NCBI GenBank assembly: GCA_900544615.1
Contig: UQVS01000004.1
Span: 1-64,000 of the forward strand
Reading direction: 5' to 3'
DNA length: 64,000 nucleotides
Source: an uncultured Oscillibacter sp.
GTDB lineage: Bacteria > Bacillota > Clostridia > Oscillospirales > Oscillospiraceae
A program made the translations under genes and the position numbers. Position 1 is the stretch's first letter. Each line of letters opens with the position of its first letter. The notes beneath the pieces are model-generated. The model ran no database searches and was not told the origin of the DNA. It worked only from the letters and a program-made list of their open reading frames with translations. Positions 43,544 to 52,091 of this stretch are shown piece after piece.

Positions 43544-44268
43544 TGAGCGATGCACAATGGATCTGCGTCCGTCAGCGAGCCGGACCTCTGACCAAGGAGT
43601 GCCGTGCACTGCGGCCGCGGCTCTCCAAATACGACAGCCGCGAGGACCGGCAGGAAAAGAATGAGATCCTGCGGAGCCAACATACAGCGGTAGACCGAAC
43701 GTCCGTTGACCACCTGGAGCTTCGGCTTGCGCTGTTCGGCTTCGAGGGTACACACTACACGCTGACCTATGACGACTATCATCTGCCGGGAGACTTCTCC
43801 GGCGTCCGCCGATCGTGGCGCTCGTTCATGGAGCGCGCCAAGCGGTGGCACAAGGGACCGTTTGATTACATCGTGTGCATCGAGGGCCGCCATGGAGATC
43901 ACCGCTACCACATCCATGTGGTGCTGCGGTACGGGGACTTCTCGCCAGCAGAGGTGCGCTGGCTCTGGAGGGGCGGCGACGTGGATGACGAGCCGGTCCT
44001 GCTCAAGGAGGGCGGATTCCGGCGGCTGGCCAAGTACTTTAACAAGGAACGTCCGGATGGGTTTGTGATCCCAATCGGAAAGCACCCGTGGTCCTGCAAC
44101 CGTGGACTCCGGCAGCAGATCCCGCCGCCTGAGAAGTGGAATGACGCCAGCGGCTGTATTGAGATACCGGATGAGGTGATGTGGGCCAGACGCGGGGACC
44201 ACAGCAACGATTTCGGCAGCTACTACTACGGCAGCTGGATACGCCAGAAAAACGGCATTTTAATTTAG
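43543..44268 (+). CDS. HUH-type Rep-like protein (rolling-circle replication-associated family)
   Basis: 241 residues. The centre reads FDYIVCIEGRHGDHRYHIHVV: a HUH motif (HIH) on a beta strand after a conserved Glu, as in Rep and relaxase nucleases. About 45 residues later LAKYFNKER supplies a Tyr with a following Lys, placed like the catalytic YxxK of phage/inovirus REP_ORF2-G2P proteins. It would nick single-stranded DNA and stay linked through Tyr. The role in a DnaB-encoding tailed phage is unclear. AAGGAGAGG precedes the ATG. Confidence 0.65.
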   Translation: MSDAQWICVRQRAGPLTKECRALRPRLSKYDSREDRQEKNEILRSQHTAVDRTSVDHLELRLALFGFEGTHYTLTYDDYHLPGDFSGVRRSWRSFMERAKRWHKGPFDYIVCIEGRHGDHRYHIHVVLRYGDFSPAEVRWLWRGGDVDDEPVLLKEGGFRRLAKYFNKERPDGFVIPIGKHPWSCNRGLRQQIPPPEKWNDASGCIEIPDEVMWARRGDHSNDFGSYYYGSWIRQKNGILI

Positions 44269-44355
44269 AATAGGTCGCGCGCAGGCGCGCGCACGCGTCT
44301 ATCTTGAAATCTAGTGGATATTTAGACACGTTTGAAGGAAAGTGAGGCGAAAGCA
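44269..44355 (+). other. Short structured gap after the Rep-like gene
   Basis: Contains alternating GCGCGC repeats (about 44276-44296) that can form a hairpin, then an A/T-rich piece with GTCTA...TAGAC arms. It could be a nick site for the Rep-like protein or just a weak terminator. No gene seen. Confidence 0.35.
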
Positions 44356-44556
44356 TTGCAAGCGAGCGCACAATGTAGTAAACTGGTCACAAAGGACGGA
44401 TGGATCACCTGCCCCATTTGCCGACGGAACCACCGGCTGCTTCGGATCACCGACAGCACCGTGGCCCATGACCTCCCGGTTTACTGCCGGGACTGCAAAA
44501 AGGAGATTGTCCTGAATATCGACCGAGGCCAGAGCGTTGAACGCCGGAGCCCATGA
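44356..44556 (+). CDS. Cysteine-rich KTR-type protein
   Basis: 66 residues of the cysteine-rich KTR family: TKDGWITCPICRR, then RLLRITDSTVAHDLPVYCRDCKKEIVLNI, giving two CxxC pairs. Common in Firmicute phages and conjugative elements, function unknown. TTG start at 44356 is preferred because GTGAGG lies before it; a TTG eight codons upstream is possible. Confidence 0.7.
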   Translation: MQASAQCSKLVTKDGWITCPICRRNHRLLRITDSTVAHDLPVYCRDCKKEIVLNIDRGQSVERRSP

Positions 44557-44600
44557 TTACCCTGCACAGGGATGAATCATTGGGCCCCGGCGTTTTTGTT
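44541..44600 (+). terminator. Terminator of the early operon
   Basis: Long hairpin (ACGCCGG...CCGGCGT with inner GCCCATGATT / AATCATTGGGC pairing) followed by TTTTTGTTTT. It overlaps the end of the KTR gene and separates early from packaging genes. Confidence 0.85.
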
Positions 44601-44620
44601 TTGCCTGGAGGTGATAGCCC

Positions 44621-45007
44621 ATGGCCATAAAGCCGCTCCGGCCCTGCCGACATCCTGGATGCTATGTCCTGGTCTCTGGTGGCTACTGCGATGCACACAA
44701 GCCCAAGGACAGCGACCGGCGCAGCGAAGAGTCCAAGGCTTGGCGCTGGATGTACTCCACCGACGAGTGGACCCAGGACATACGCCCCATGCAGCTCCTG
44801 CGTGAACCGTTCTGCCGGGAGTGTTCCAGGAACGGCCTCCGGGTACGTGCCACCGACGTTGACCACATCGAGCCGCATCGCGGAGACTGGTCCAAGTTCA
44901 CAGACCGCAACAACCTCCAGAGCCTATGCCACGCATGCCACAGCCGCAAAACAGCCGAGGAAATGTGGCAGAAAAGCGCTGCTCTCCGGAGCCGATATCG
45001 GCGCTGA
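44621..45007 (+). CDS. HNH endonuclease
   Basis: 128 residues with a full HNH motif: DVDHIEPHRGDWSKFTDRNN followed by LQSLCHACHSRKT, and CxxC pairs that hold the structural zinc. HNH nucleases next to terminase genes assist DNA packaging in HK97-type phages. GGAGGTGAT precedes the ATG. Confidence 0.92.
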   Translation: MAIKPLRPCRHPGCYVLVSGGYCDAHKPKDSDRRSEESKAWRWMYSTDEWTQDIRPMQLLREPFCRECSRNGLRVRATDVDHIEPHRGDWSKFTDRNNLQSLCHACHSRKTAEEMWQKSAALRSRYRR

Positions 45008-45466
45008 TCAGCAGGACGCTTGGGCGCTCGGGCGCAGAGTGCGTACATGCGAGTCATGCTCGCGGGTATCCTTGCAGACACTCCCCCCCGGCCAGGAAAG
45101 TTTCGGCCGGGGTGCGTAAGACCGCATGCCCCCAATCGTGTGGGATTTTCTCCCCACGGGGAATCTGGGGCGGCTCCGGCTGGGCCGTTCCAGGCTGGGG
45201 CAGCCCCGGATGGGGTGGATCTGGCTGAGGCAGTGCCGGCGGGGCGGCTCCGGCTGGGGCGGTGCTGGTCGATGCTGTCGCGGGCTTAGTGGCGCATGGG
45301 GTCTTACGTGCCCGATTCGGGCACACAGATTTTGCTCCAATCTTCTGCCGGGTGGTTTGTCCTTTCCCACCCTTCCGTTTTGGGCCGGACCCGGCGGCTG
45401 GTTCCGCCGGACATCCGGCAGAGGACTGGAGCGCACGCCGCCCATGGCGGCAGAAAGGACAATGCT
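45008..45466 (+). other. 459-base gap with GC-rich tandem-like repeats and a palindrome copy
   Basis: No convincing gene on either strand. Bases about 45165-45290 repeat GGCTCCGGCTGGG and GGCTGGGGC variants several times; a hairpin CCCCGGCC...GGCCGGGG lies near 45088-45113; copy 4 of the 17-bp palindrome is at 45308. It separates HNH from the terminase operon and may hold the late promoter or a packaging signal. Confidence 0.5.
45308..45324. repeat. Dispersed 17-bp palindrome, copy 4
   Basis: GTGCCCGATTCGGGCAC, identical to the parB copy, in the non-coding gap before the packaging genes. Confidence 0.9.
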
Positions 45467-46090
45467 ATGGCAAGCAAGAAAATGCCCGGCGGGGCAGTCG
45501 GCAAGGGCGGTATCAACCCGGCGCCGGTGCGAGATGACCTGACAGTACGGGTGGCTGCAGAGCAGCTGCTCCTGGTCCCCATCACCGAGCTGGTGCCCTA
45601 TGCCAACAACGCCAGAGTTCACGGCAAGGAGCAGATCGCCCAGCTGCGTGCCAGCCTGCGGGAGTTCGGCTTTGTGACGCCGATCCTCATCGATTTCGAC
45701 AACAACGTGATTGCCGGCCACGGCCGGTTGGAGGCAGCCAGGGCGGAGGGTATGACCGAGGTCCCCTGCGTGCTGGTGAGTAATCTGACGGAGGCCCAGC
45801 GGAAAGCCTACATCCTGGCGGATAACCGCCTGAGCGAGACTTCCACCTGGGATGAACCCACGCTGAAGATCGAGCTGGAAGGCCTGAAGGCACTGGAATT
45901 CGACACCGGAATCTGCGGCTTTGACGCTAAGGCACTGAAGGAGATCCACGTAGGCGAATACACAAGGGCGGCACCCGGGCAAGTTCAGGAAGCTCCCGCG
46001 GCAGCCGCCGATGAGAAGGCTGCGCCAGAACCGCCGACAAAGCGGATGTGTAAATGCCCGCAGTGTGGATTCGAATTTGACTTGAACTGA
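45467..46090 (+). CDS. ParB/Srx-domain protein with zinc-ribbon tail
   Basis: 207 residues. ParB-like N-terminal domain (about 33-130; ELVPYANNARVHGKEQIAQL and IAGHGRLEAARAEGM) without a following helix-turn-helix, then an Ala/Pro linker and a C-terminal half zinc ribbon CKCPQCGFEFD. In many phages this domain is fused to a DNA methylase next to terminase; here the methylase is absent. AAAGGA precedes the ATG; the longer upstream frame lacks a ribosome site. Confidence 0.8.
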   Translation: MASKKMPGGAVGKGGINPAPVRDDLTVRVAAEQLLLVPITELVPYANNARVHGKEQIAQLRASLREFGFVTPILIDFDNNVIAGHGRLEAARAEGMTEVPCVLVSNLTEAQRKAYILADNRLSETSTWDEPTLKIELEGLKALEFDTGICGFDAKALKEIHVGEYTRAAPGQVQEAPAAAADEKAAPEPPTKRMCKCPQCGFEFDLN

Positions 46091-46110
46091 TTTGATGGGA
46101 GGCGGATGCT

Positions 46111-46311
46111 TTGAAAATCGACTGCGGCCTGAAAGGCAGCGAGTGGTACTGCGAGACACACCGGGGCATCTGCTGTGCCTGCTGCCCGGAAGTGCGGTGC
46201 TGTATCAGACGATGTTTGAACGCACCGGAGCGGTGCGGTTATGCCGGCGGCATGCAGGCACCGGCAGCGCGGAAGGAGGTGCCCCATGGCGGGAGCGAGA
46301 CAGCCGACTGA
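46111..46311 (+). CDS. 66-residue Cys-rich protein
   Basis: TTG start with GGGAGG eight bases ahead. Nine Cys, including GICCACCPEVRCCIRRCL. It overlaps the terminase small subunit gene. Function unknown; probably zinc-binding. Confidence 0.6.
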   Translation: MKIDCGLKGSEWYCETHRGICCACCPEVRCCIRRCLNAPERCGYAGGMQAPAARKEVPHGGSETAD

Positions 46312-46777
46312 TCTTGTGCTGGCCAACGGCCGCAAGCATCTGTCCAAGACAGAGGAGGCGCAGCGGCGGAGCACCGAGGTCCGGGTACCTGCCGCCAAGA
46401 CGGCCAAGCCGCCCAAGTGGCTGCCGGAGACGCTGAAAAAGGATTACCGCGCCCTTGGTAAGCAGCTGATCGCGGCGGGGTTGTACACCGCTCTGGATGC
46501 GGACAACCTGGGCCGGTACCTGGTGGCGCAGCACCAATACCTGATGGCCACCAGCGAGGCGGAGAAGGCGCTTGCCCAGCAGGACCTTGAGAACGCGGAC
46601 GCCTGGAGCCGCGTGCAGGACCGCTACTACAAACAGGCCAGGAACTGCGCCAACGACATGGGCCTGACGGTTACCAGCCGGTGCCGCCTGGTGGTGCCTG
46701 ACAAGGCGCAGCAGAATTCCGAGGACGACAATCCGTTCCTGCGCCTGATTGCCGGAGGTGCGAACCGCTATGCCTGA
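46286..46777 (+). CDS. Terminase small subunit (P27 family)
   Basis: 163 residues of the P27 family: DLVLANGRKHLSKTEEAQRR start, then PPKWLPETLKKDYRALGKQL and a long helical region. It recognises phage DNA to start packaging. AAGGAGG six bases before the ATG at 46286. It overlaps the large subunit by eight bases. Confidence 0.9.
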   Translation: MAGARQPTDLVLANGRKHLSKTEEAQRRSTEVRVPAAKTAKPPKWLPETLKKDYRALGKQLIAAGLYTALDADNLGRYLVAQHQYLMATSEAEKALAQQDLENADAWSRVQDRYYKQARNCANDMGLTVTSRCRLVVPDKAQQNSEDDNPFLRLIAGGANRYA

Positions 46778-48536
46778 GATGATCTGGCTGACGCCGTTTA
46801 TCCATGTGCCGAAGCCCGACGACGGTGCGGAACTGCGGTACAGCCAGGAGGCGGTGGACCGGGTCCTGGGCTTTTTCTCCCTCCTGGTGTTCGGACAGAA
46901 CCGATGGGCGGGAAAACCCTTCAAGCTGGAGGCATGGCAGGAGCAGCTGATCCTGGAGTTTTACGGTGTCCAGGTCAAGGACGACGAGGGAAACTGGGTC
47001 CGGTACCGGCGCTTCCTGTACAACGAGATCCCCAAGAAAAACGGAAAGACGGAGCTTGCCGCCGGCCTGGGATTGTACCACCTGGTGGCAGACGGAGAGC
47101 AGGTGCCCAATGTGGGCATCTTCGCCGTGGATAAGGAGAACGCCGACACGCTCTACAAGTGCGCCAAGTACATGGTGGAGAATACGGCCCTCAGTCAGCC
47201 AGCGCACCGGCCCCTGGTATACTGCCGGGACAGCGTGCGGGAGATCCGGACCCGCTTCGGCGGATTGATGAAGGTCTACTCCAGCGATGTGCAGAACAAG
47301 CACGGCCCGTCCTTTTCGGCCATCCTCTGCGACGAGCTGCACGCCTGGTCCGGCCGGGCAGGGCGGCAGCGGTGGGAAATCCTGACGCAGGGCTCCGATG
47401 CAGCCAGACTGCAGCAGACGGTGCTGGTGCTGACCACGGCTGGCGATGACCCGGACCGCACCTCCATCGGCTGGGAAGTCCACGAGTACTGCCGGCGCAT
47501 ACTGGCCTGGCGGCGTGGCGAGCCGGAACGGCCCCAGGACACGGACGACCCCGAATGGCTACCGATTATGTACGGCATCTCCACCCTGACGGGAGACGAT
47601 CCGGACAAGATCGCTGAGCTTGACATCTACGATGAGGAATTGTGGAAAACCTGCAACCCCAACTACGGCGTGATCGTTCAGCCGCGAAAGTTCCGGGAGG
47701 ATGCGAGAGCGGCCAAAATGGATGAGGGCAAGGAGCGTACCTTCCGGTGGCTCCGGCTGAACCAGTGGATCTCCACAAAGGACGTGGGCTGGCTGTCGGT
47801 GACGCTTTACGACAAGACGCAGATCGGCCCCTCCGCCAAGGCGGAGCGGGAGACCTGGGTACGGGAGCACCTGGCAGGAAAAACCTGCTACGGAGGCCTG
47901 GACCTATCCGCCACCACGGACCTGACGGCCTTTGTGCTGCTGTTCCCGCCCCAGGAGGGATTGGACACCTGGGTGATGCTGCCGGTGGCGTGGCGGCCTC
48001 TGGCTGATGTGCTGGCCGCGGAACAGAAGGACCACGTGCCATACCGGGATTGGGAGCGGGCCGGATTCCTCAATCTGTGCCCTGGCGACATGATCGACTA
48101 TGCCCAGGTGGAGCAGACCATCTATGAGGCGGCTGAGTCCTTTGACCTGCGGTGTCTGGGTGTGGACCCCTTCCTGAGCCGGACGCTGATCTCCAGACTG
48201 ACGTCCGCCACCAATGACGCCGGGGAGCCGAAGCCAGCGGTGCGGTGCATCGATATCCCGCAGGGCATTATGCACATGAGCCCACCTACCAAGGAGCTGG
48301 AGCGGCTGATCCGATCCCACAAGATGCTCCACGTCCACAATACCTGCGCCAGATGGTGCTTTGGCAACGCCCGGTGCTATGTGGACGGCAACGAAAACCG
48401 AAAGCTGATGAAGGATCGGAGCATTGGCCGCATCGACATCATCGTGGCATGGGTCATCGCCCTGGCCACGGCGACGGTAATGCGGGGGCAGAATGACTTT
48501 GACACGACGAAACTTGGAGAGGACTGGGGCCTATGA
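46770..48536 (+). CDS. Terminase large subunit
   Basis: 588 residues. ATPase part with Walker A-like EIPKKNGKTELAAGL near 88-102 and Walker B AILCDELHA; C-terminal RNase H-like nuclease beginning with GGLDLSATTDLTAF and a late RIDIIVAW Asp motif. It is the HK97/YmfN type (Terminase_1). Packages DNA into proheads and cuts it. ATG 46770 is preceded by GGAGGTG. Confidence 0.95.
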   Translation: MPEMIWLTPFIHVPKPDDGAELRYSQEAVDRVLGFFSLLVFGQNRWAGKPFKLEAWQEQLILEFYGVQVKDDEGNWVRYRRFLYNEIPKKNGKTELAAGLGLYHLVADGEQVPNVGIFAVDKENADTLYKCAKYMVENTALSQPAHRPLVYCRDSVREIRTRFGGLMKVYSSDVQNKHGPSFSAILCDELHAWSGRAGRQRWEILTQGSDAARLQQTVLVLTTAGDDPDRTSIGWEVHEYCRRILAWRRGEPERPQDTDDPEWLPIMYGISTLTGDDPDKIAELDIYDEELWKTCNPNYGVIVQPRKFREDARAAKMDEGKERTFRWLRLNQWISTKDVGWLSVTLYDKTQIGPSAKAERETWVREHLAGKTCYGGLDLSATTDLTAFVLLFPPQEGLDTWVMLPVAWRPLADVLAAEQKDHVPYRDWERAGFLNLCPGDMIDYAQVEQTIYEAAESFDLRCLGVDPFLSRTLISRLTSATNDAGEPKPAVRCIDIPQGIMHMSPPTKELERLIRSHKMLHVHNTCARWCFGNARCYVDGNENRKLMKDRSIGRIDIIVAWVIALATATVMRGQNDFDTTKLGEDWGL

Positions 48537-48817
48537 GTATTGAGACAAGAAATATTTCGATTCCGATGCCTGCCGATAGCCGTGCAGTGGAACGGCAGGA
48601 ACGGCGTGAGCAGCGGAAAGAGCGGCACCAGGCCATGCGCAAACGCGCGGCATCTGTGCTGGGCGTCTATCTGGACGATATCCTGGCCGTCTGCGGGGCC
48701 GTGTGCTTTGTGGCCGCGGCGGCGGTGGCCTTTGGCTGCGCGGCGGCCCTGGCCACGGCGGGGGTATGCCTGACGGCTTGCTCCGCGGCAGTGGCCAGAG
48801 CCGCAAGGAGGAAATAA
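48533..48817 (+). CDS. 94-residue membrane protein
   Basis: Basic Arg/Glu/Gln-rich N-terminus (RQERREQRKERHQAMRKR) then two hydrophobic segments of Ala/Cys/Val (about 50-90). Overlaps terL by four bases, three bases before the portal gene. Unknown role in this late operon. Confidence 0.65.
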   Translation: MSIETRNISIPMPADSRAVERQERREQRKERHQAMRKRAASVLGVYLDDILAVCGAVCFVAAAAVAFGCAAALATAGVCLTACSAAVARAARRK

Positions 48818-48820
48818 CCC

Positions 48821-50047
48821 ATGATTTTGAGAAACGCCATGGAACGCCCCCGGGCAGTGGAGTACCAGGACCTCACATGGGAAGAAGTCAACCAGAAGTT
48901 CCGGGACATCTTTCTCACCGGCGGCACGTACAGCACCGGCATCTACGGCGCGGAGAAGCTGAGCCCTGTGGCAGCTGCCCATCGCATCCTGTGCAACGAC
49001 TTCGCCATGATCCCCTTCTCCGTGTACAAAAAGGACGGAAACGCCAGGATCGCGCAGGATGTGCCCGATTTGGACACCGTCTTTAAGGTCCGCCCCACGG
49101 ACAACATGACTCCATTCATGCTGGGGCACACGCTGATGTCCAACACCTTCTGGCATGGCTTCGGCGCCGTCTGGAACCGTCGGGATTTCACCGGGCACAT
49201 TGTGGAGCGCATCCCGCTTCCGTCGGAGTGCTGCACCATCCGCCAGGACAAGGAGACCGGCCAGTACTTCTACGACTACACGGTGGACGGTGTTTTCCGC
49301 ACATTCACAGGATACGAATTGAGTTTCCTGTACTTTGATTCGTATGACGGTGTGCGCGGCCGGGGCTTTCTGGATCTGGCCCGTGGCACCATCGGCGCAG
49401 AGGGCGCCGCGCAGGAGTACGGCCGGAAGTTTTACCAGAACAGCTGCACCATGAGCGGCATCGTGGAGGTGGACTCCGATCTCGGAGAGGCGGGGCGCAA
49501 TAAGATCCGAGAGCAGTTTTCCCGGTACAATCCCTACGGTGATGATGCCTTCAAGGTGGCCGTACTGACACGGAACTACAAGTACACACCAATCGGCATC
49601 AACCAGAAGGATGCGCAGTACATCGAGACCCGCGCCTTCGGCGTGGAGGAGGTGGCCCGCTTCACGGGAATCCCAAAGGCCATGCTGCAGAGCGGCAAGG
49701 AGAGCTATGAGAGCAACCAGCAGCAGCGGATCACCTTTGTGACGGATACGCTGGTGCCCTATGTGACCCAGTGGGAGCAGGAGAACACGTTCAAGTGCCT
49801 GTTCTCCTTCCAGCGCAAGGATGGCCTGTATTTCCGCGGCAACGCCTCCGCCCTGATGCGCGGCGATGACAAAACCCGAGCGGAGGTCCACCAGATGTAT
49901 GTGCAGAACGGCCTGAAGAACCCGGACGAATGCCGCGCCCTGGAAGAGCTGAACCCCATCCCGGGCGGATTGGGACAGGTTTTCTATATGACCAAAAATC
50001 TGGGCTCCATGGAGTCCATTGCGAGAGGAGATGCAAACAATGGTTGA
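48821..50047 (+). CDS. Portal protein (HK97 family)
   Basis: 408 residues, forms the dodecameric DNA gate at one capsid vertex. Recognised by GIYGAEKLSPVAAAHRILCN near the start, the central FYQNSCTMSGIVEV, and FTGIPKAMLQSGKESYESNQ before the crown helix. Copy 5 of the palindrome lies in its early part. The end overlaps the protease gene by eight bases. Confidence 0.94.
   Translation: MILRNAMERPRAVEYQDLTWEEVNQKFRDIFLTGGTYSTGIYGAEKLSPVAAAHRILCNDFAMIPFSVYKKDGNARIAQDVPDLDTVFKVRPTDNMTPFMLGHTLMSNTFWHGFGAVWNRRDFTGHIVERIPLPSECCTIRQDKETGQYFYDYTVDGVFRTFTGYELSFLYFDSYDGVRGRGFLDLARGTIGAEGAAQEYGRKFYQNSCTMSGIVEVDSDLGEAGRNKIREQFSRYNPYGDDAFKVAVLTRNYKYTPIGINQKDAQYIETRAFGVEEVARFTGIPKAMLQSGKESYESNQQQRITFVTDTLVPYVTQWEQENTFKCLFSFQRKDGLYFRGNASALMRGDDKTRAEVHQMYVQNGLKNPDECRALEELNPIPGGLGQVFYMTKNLGSMESIARGDANNG
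49061..49077. repeat. Dispersed 17-bp palindrome, copy 5 (in portal)
   Basis: GTGCCCGATTTGGACAC, inside the portal gene, encoding VPDLDT. Confidence 0.9.
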
Positions 50048-50753
50048 TATTGCACTGCGGGGACAGCTATGGGACAACGACAGCGCCGATGTGCTCCGCT
50101 GGTGGGGGTTTCGGGATATCACGGCCCCTATGGACATCGAGCAGGCCCTGAAGGACGCCGGCGGTGACGAGGTGACGCTGCTCATCAATTCACCGGGCGG
50201 CGACATGACCGTGGGCACGGAGATCCGCTCCATGCTCCGGCGGTACAGCGGAACCACCACTGCCCTGTTCCAGGGATTCGGAGCCAGCGCGGCCACCTTG
50301 GCGGCATCCGGCTGCAACGTTATCCAGAGCGAGCCCGGCGCGCTGCTGTGCTACCACAACCCGTCCGCGGGGGCACAGGGCGATTACCACGAGATGGAGC
50401 GCTCCGCGGAAGCCCTGCGGAACGCGCGGGACTGTATCCTGGAGATCTACACCGCCCGGAAGGGCTCCAAGAGCCGGGAGGATCTGATGGATCTGATGGA
50501 ACGGGATGTATGGATCTCGCCCACCCAGGCGCTGGAGTACGGCCTTATCGATGAGGTCGTGGCCATGGACGGCGTGACGGAGCCGGGCGGCGATCCGGCG
50601 GCCTTCGTGGCCGCGTCGGACAGCCGGTATCTCCTGACGGCCACTATGCGGCAGAAATACCGGGACCATCTGGCGGCAGACCGTGAGGCGGCCGCCAAGG
50701 AAGATAAGGCAAAGCGCGCCCTGGCTCGTATCAGGTCGCTTGCAAATTATTAA
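50040..50753 (+). CDS. Head maturation protease (ClpP-like)
   Basis: 237 residues, ClpP/S14-like prohead protease that trims the capsid N-terminus. The oxyanion glycine loop INSPGGDMTVG, catalytic Ser in GFGASAATLAASG and His in LLCYHNPSAG are in order; a C-terminal basic tail follows. AGAGGAG precedes the ATG. Confidence 0.93.
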   Translation: MVDIALRGQLWDNDSADVLRWWGFRDITAPMDIEQALKDAGGDEVTLLINSPGGDMTVGTEIRSMLRRYSGTTTALFQGFGASAATLAASGCNVIQSEPGALLCYHNPSAGAQGDYHEMERSAEALRNARDCILEIYTARKGSKSREDLMDLMERDVWISPTQALEYGLIDEVVAMDGVTEPGGDPAAFVAASDSRYLLTATMRQKYRDHLAADREAAAKEDKAKRALARIRSLANY

Positions 50754-50777
50754 CTGTGACGAAAGGTAGGTAACAAC

Positions 50778-52079
50778 ATGGATTTCATGGAGAAAATCAC
50801 GGAGCTGCGGGCGCAGAAATCCCAGCTGGTGGACCAGGCGGAGGGCCTGGTGAAGGACGGAAAGTTTGACGAGGCGGACAAGATCTCCGACCAGATGGCG
50901 GATCTCAATAAGCAGATCGCCACCGCCGAGAAGCTGCTGGACGAAAGCCGCAAGAACGCGGCCCCCACCAATGGCGTGTACGACGGCGTTCTGCACGACG
51001 GAAAGGGCGGTAAGCTCCAGGACGGAAAGCAGGACGAGGTGAAGCCCTTTGCCACCCTGGGCGAGCAGCTGAAGGCCATCTATGACCTGCGGAAGGGCCT
51101 GACCAAGGATGAACGCCTGGAGAAGGTGAACAACGCCGCAGGCGTTACCGGCACAAACGGCCCCGATGGCGGCTTTGTGCTGCAGACGGACTTCGCCGGT
51201 CAGATTCTGGAGAGTGCCGTACAGGCCAGCCCTCTGCTGAACCGTCTGGACCGCTACACCTGCAGCAACGCCGCCAACGCCATGCGCTGGATCAGCGCGG
51301 ACGAGACGGACGTCTCTTCCAGCGTGTTCGGCGGCGTGCAGATGTACTGGGCCGCTGAGGGCGCCACCGTAGCCGCCAGCAAGCCCCAGTTCCGGGAGAT
51401 GAAGCTGGACCTGGAGAAGATGATGGGCTTTGCCTACTGCACCGACGAGATGCTGCAGGACGCCGCGTTTATGACCGGCTTCATCGGCAATGCCTTCGTG
51501 CTGGCGGCAGACCGCCTGCTGACCGAGAGCGTCATCTCCGGCGACGGTGTAGGCAAGCCTCTGGGCCTGCTGAATTCCGGTGCCATGCTCACCGTGAACA
51601 AGGAAGCCAATCAGGCCGCCGGCACCTTCCTGGGCGCCAACGCCATCAAGATGCAGGCCCGCTGCATGCCCCGCAACCGTGACCGCCTGGTATGGCTGAT
51701 GCATCCCGATGTGGAAGAGCAGCTGCCCTATCTGGCCATCCAGAGCGGCGAGGCCGCCAAGTTCCTGTGGAACCCCGAAGGCGGCCTGGGCAACTTTGAT
51801 ACCCAGCGCGTGCTGAACAAGCCCGTCCTGTTTGAGGACAGCTGCTCCGCTCTGGGCACCAAGGGCGACGTCATGCTGGTGGACCCCATGCAGTACATTC
51901 TGCTGACCAAGGGTACCGCCAAGCAGGACTGGTCCATCCACGTGGAATTCCTGACCGACCAGAACTGCTTCCGCATGGTGTACCGCTGCAACGGCGCGCC
52001 CAAGATCAGCAAGCCCCTCACCATCAAAAACAGCACCAAGACCCGCAGTGCGTTCGTCACGCTGGCGGGCCGGGCGTAA
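50778..52079 (+). CDS. Major capsid protein (HK97 fold)
   Basis: 433 residues. N-terminal coiled-coil scaffold (delta) domain (about 1-95, KITELRAQKSQLVDQAEGL), removed by the upstream protease, then the HK97 core with NNAAGVTGTNGPDGGFVLQTDF near 118 onward (ends shown) and SVISGDGVGKPLGLLNSGAM. Codon use is strongly G/C-biased, as for a highly expressed gene. Confidence 0.95.
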   Translation: MDFMEKITELRAQKSQLVDQAEGLVKDGKFDEADKISDQMADLNKQIATAEKLLDESRKNAAPTNGVYDGVLHDGKGGKLQDGKQDEVKPFATLGEQLKAIYDLRKGLTKDERLEKVNNAAGVTGTNGPDGGFVLQTDFAGQILESAVQASPLLNRLDRYTCSNAANAMRWISADETDVSSSVFGGVQMYWAAEGATVAASKPQFREMKLDLEKMMGFAYCTDEMLQDAAFMTGFIGNAFVLAADRLLTESVISGDGVGKPLGLLNSGAMLTVNKEANQAAGTFLGANAIKMQARCMPRNRDRLVWLMHPDVEEQLPYLAIQSGEAAKFLWNPEGGLGNFDTQRVLNKPVLFEDSCSALGTKGDVMLVDPMQYILLTKGTAKQDWSIHVEFLTDQNCFRMVYRCNGAPKISKPLTIKNSTKTRSAFVTLAGRA

Positions 52080-52091
52080 GGAGGCAGCACA

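Noticed and set aside
45165..45290. CRISPR-like or protein-repeat array
   Set aside because: Repeat units are short and imperfect, without regular spacers; no open frame with a start site uses them.
47103..47119. Palindrome-like GTGCCCAATGTGGGCAT in the terminase gene
   Set aside because: 15 of 17 positions; mismatches include the last base. Kept only as a possible decayed site, not listed as a feature.
48377..50317. 646-codon minus-strand open frame opposite the portal gene
   Set aside because: Shadow of portal/terminase coding; His/Leu/Gly-rich composition typical of antisense frames.
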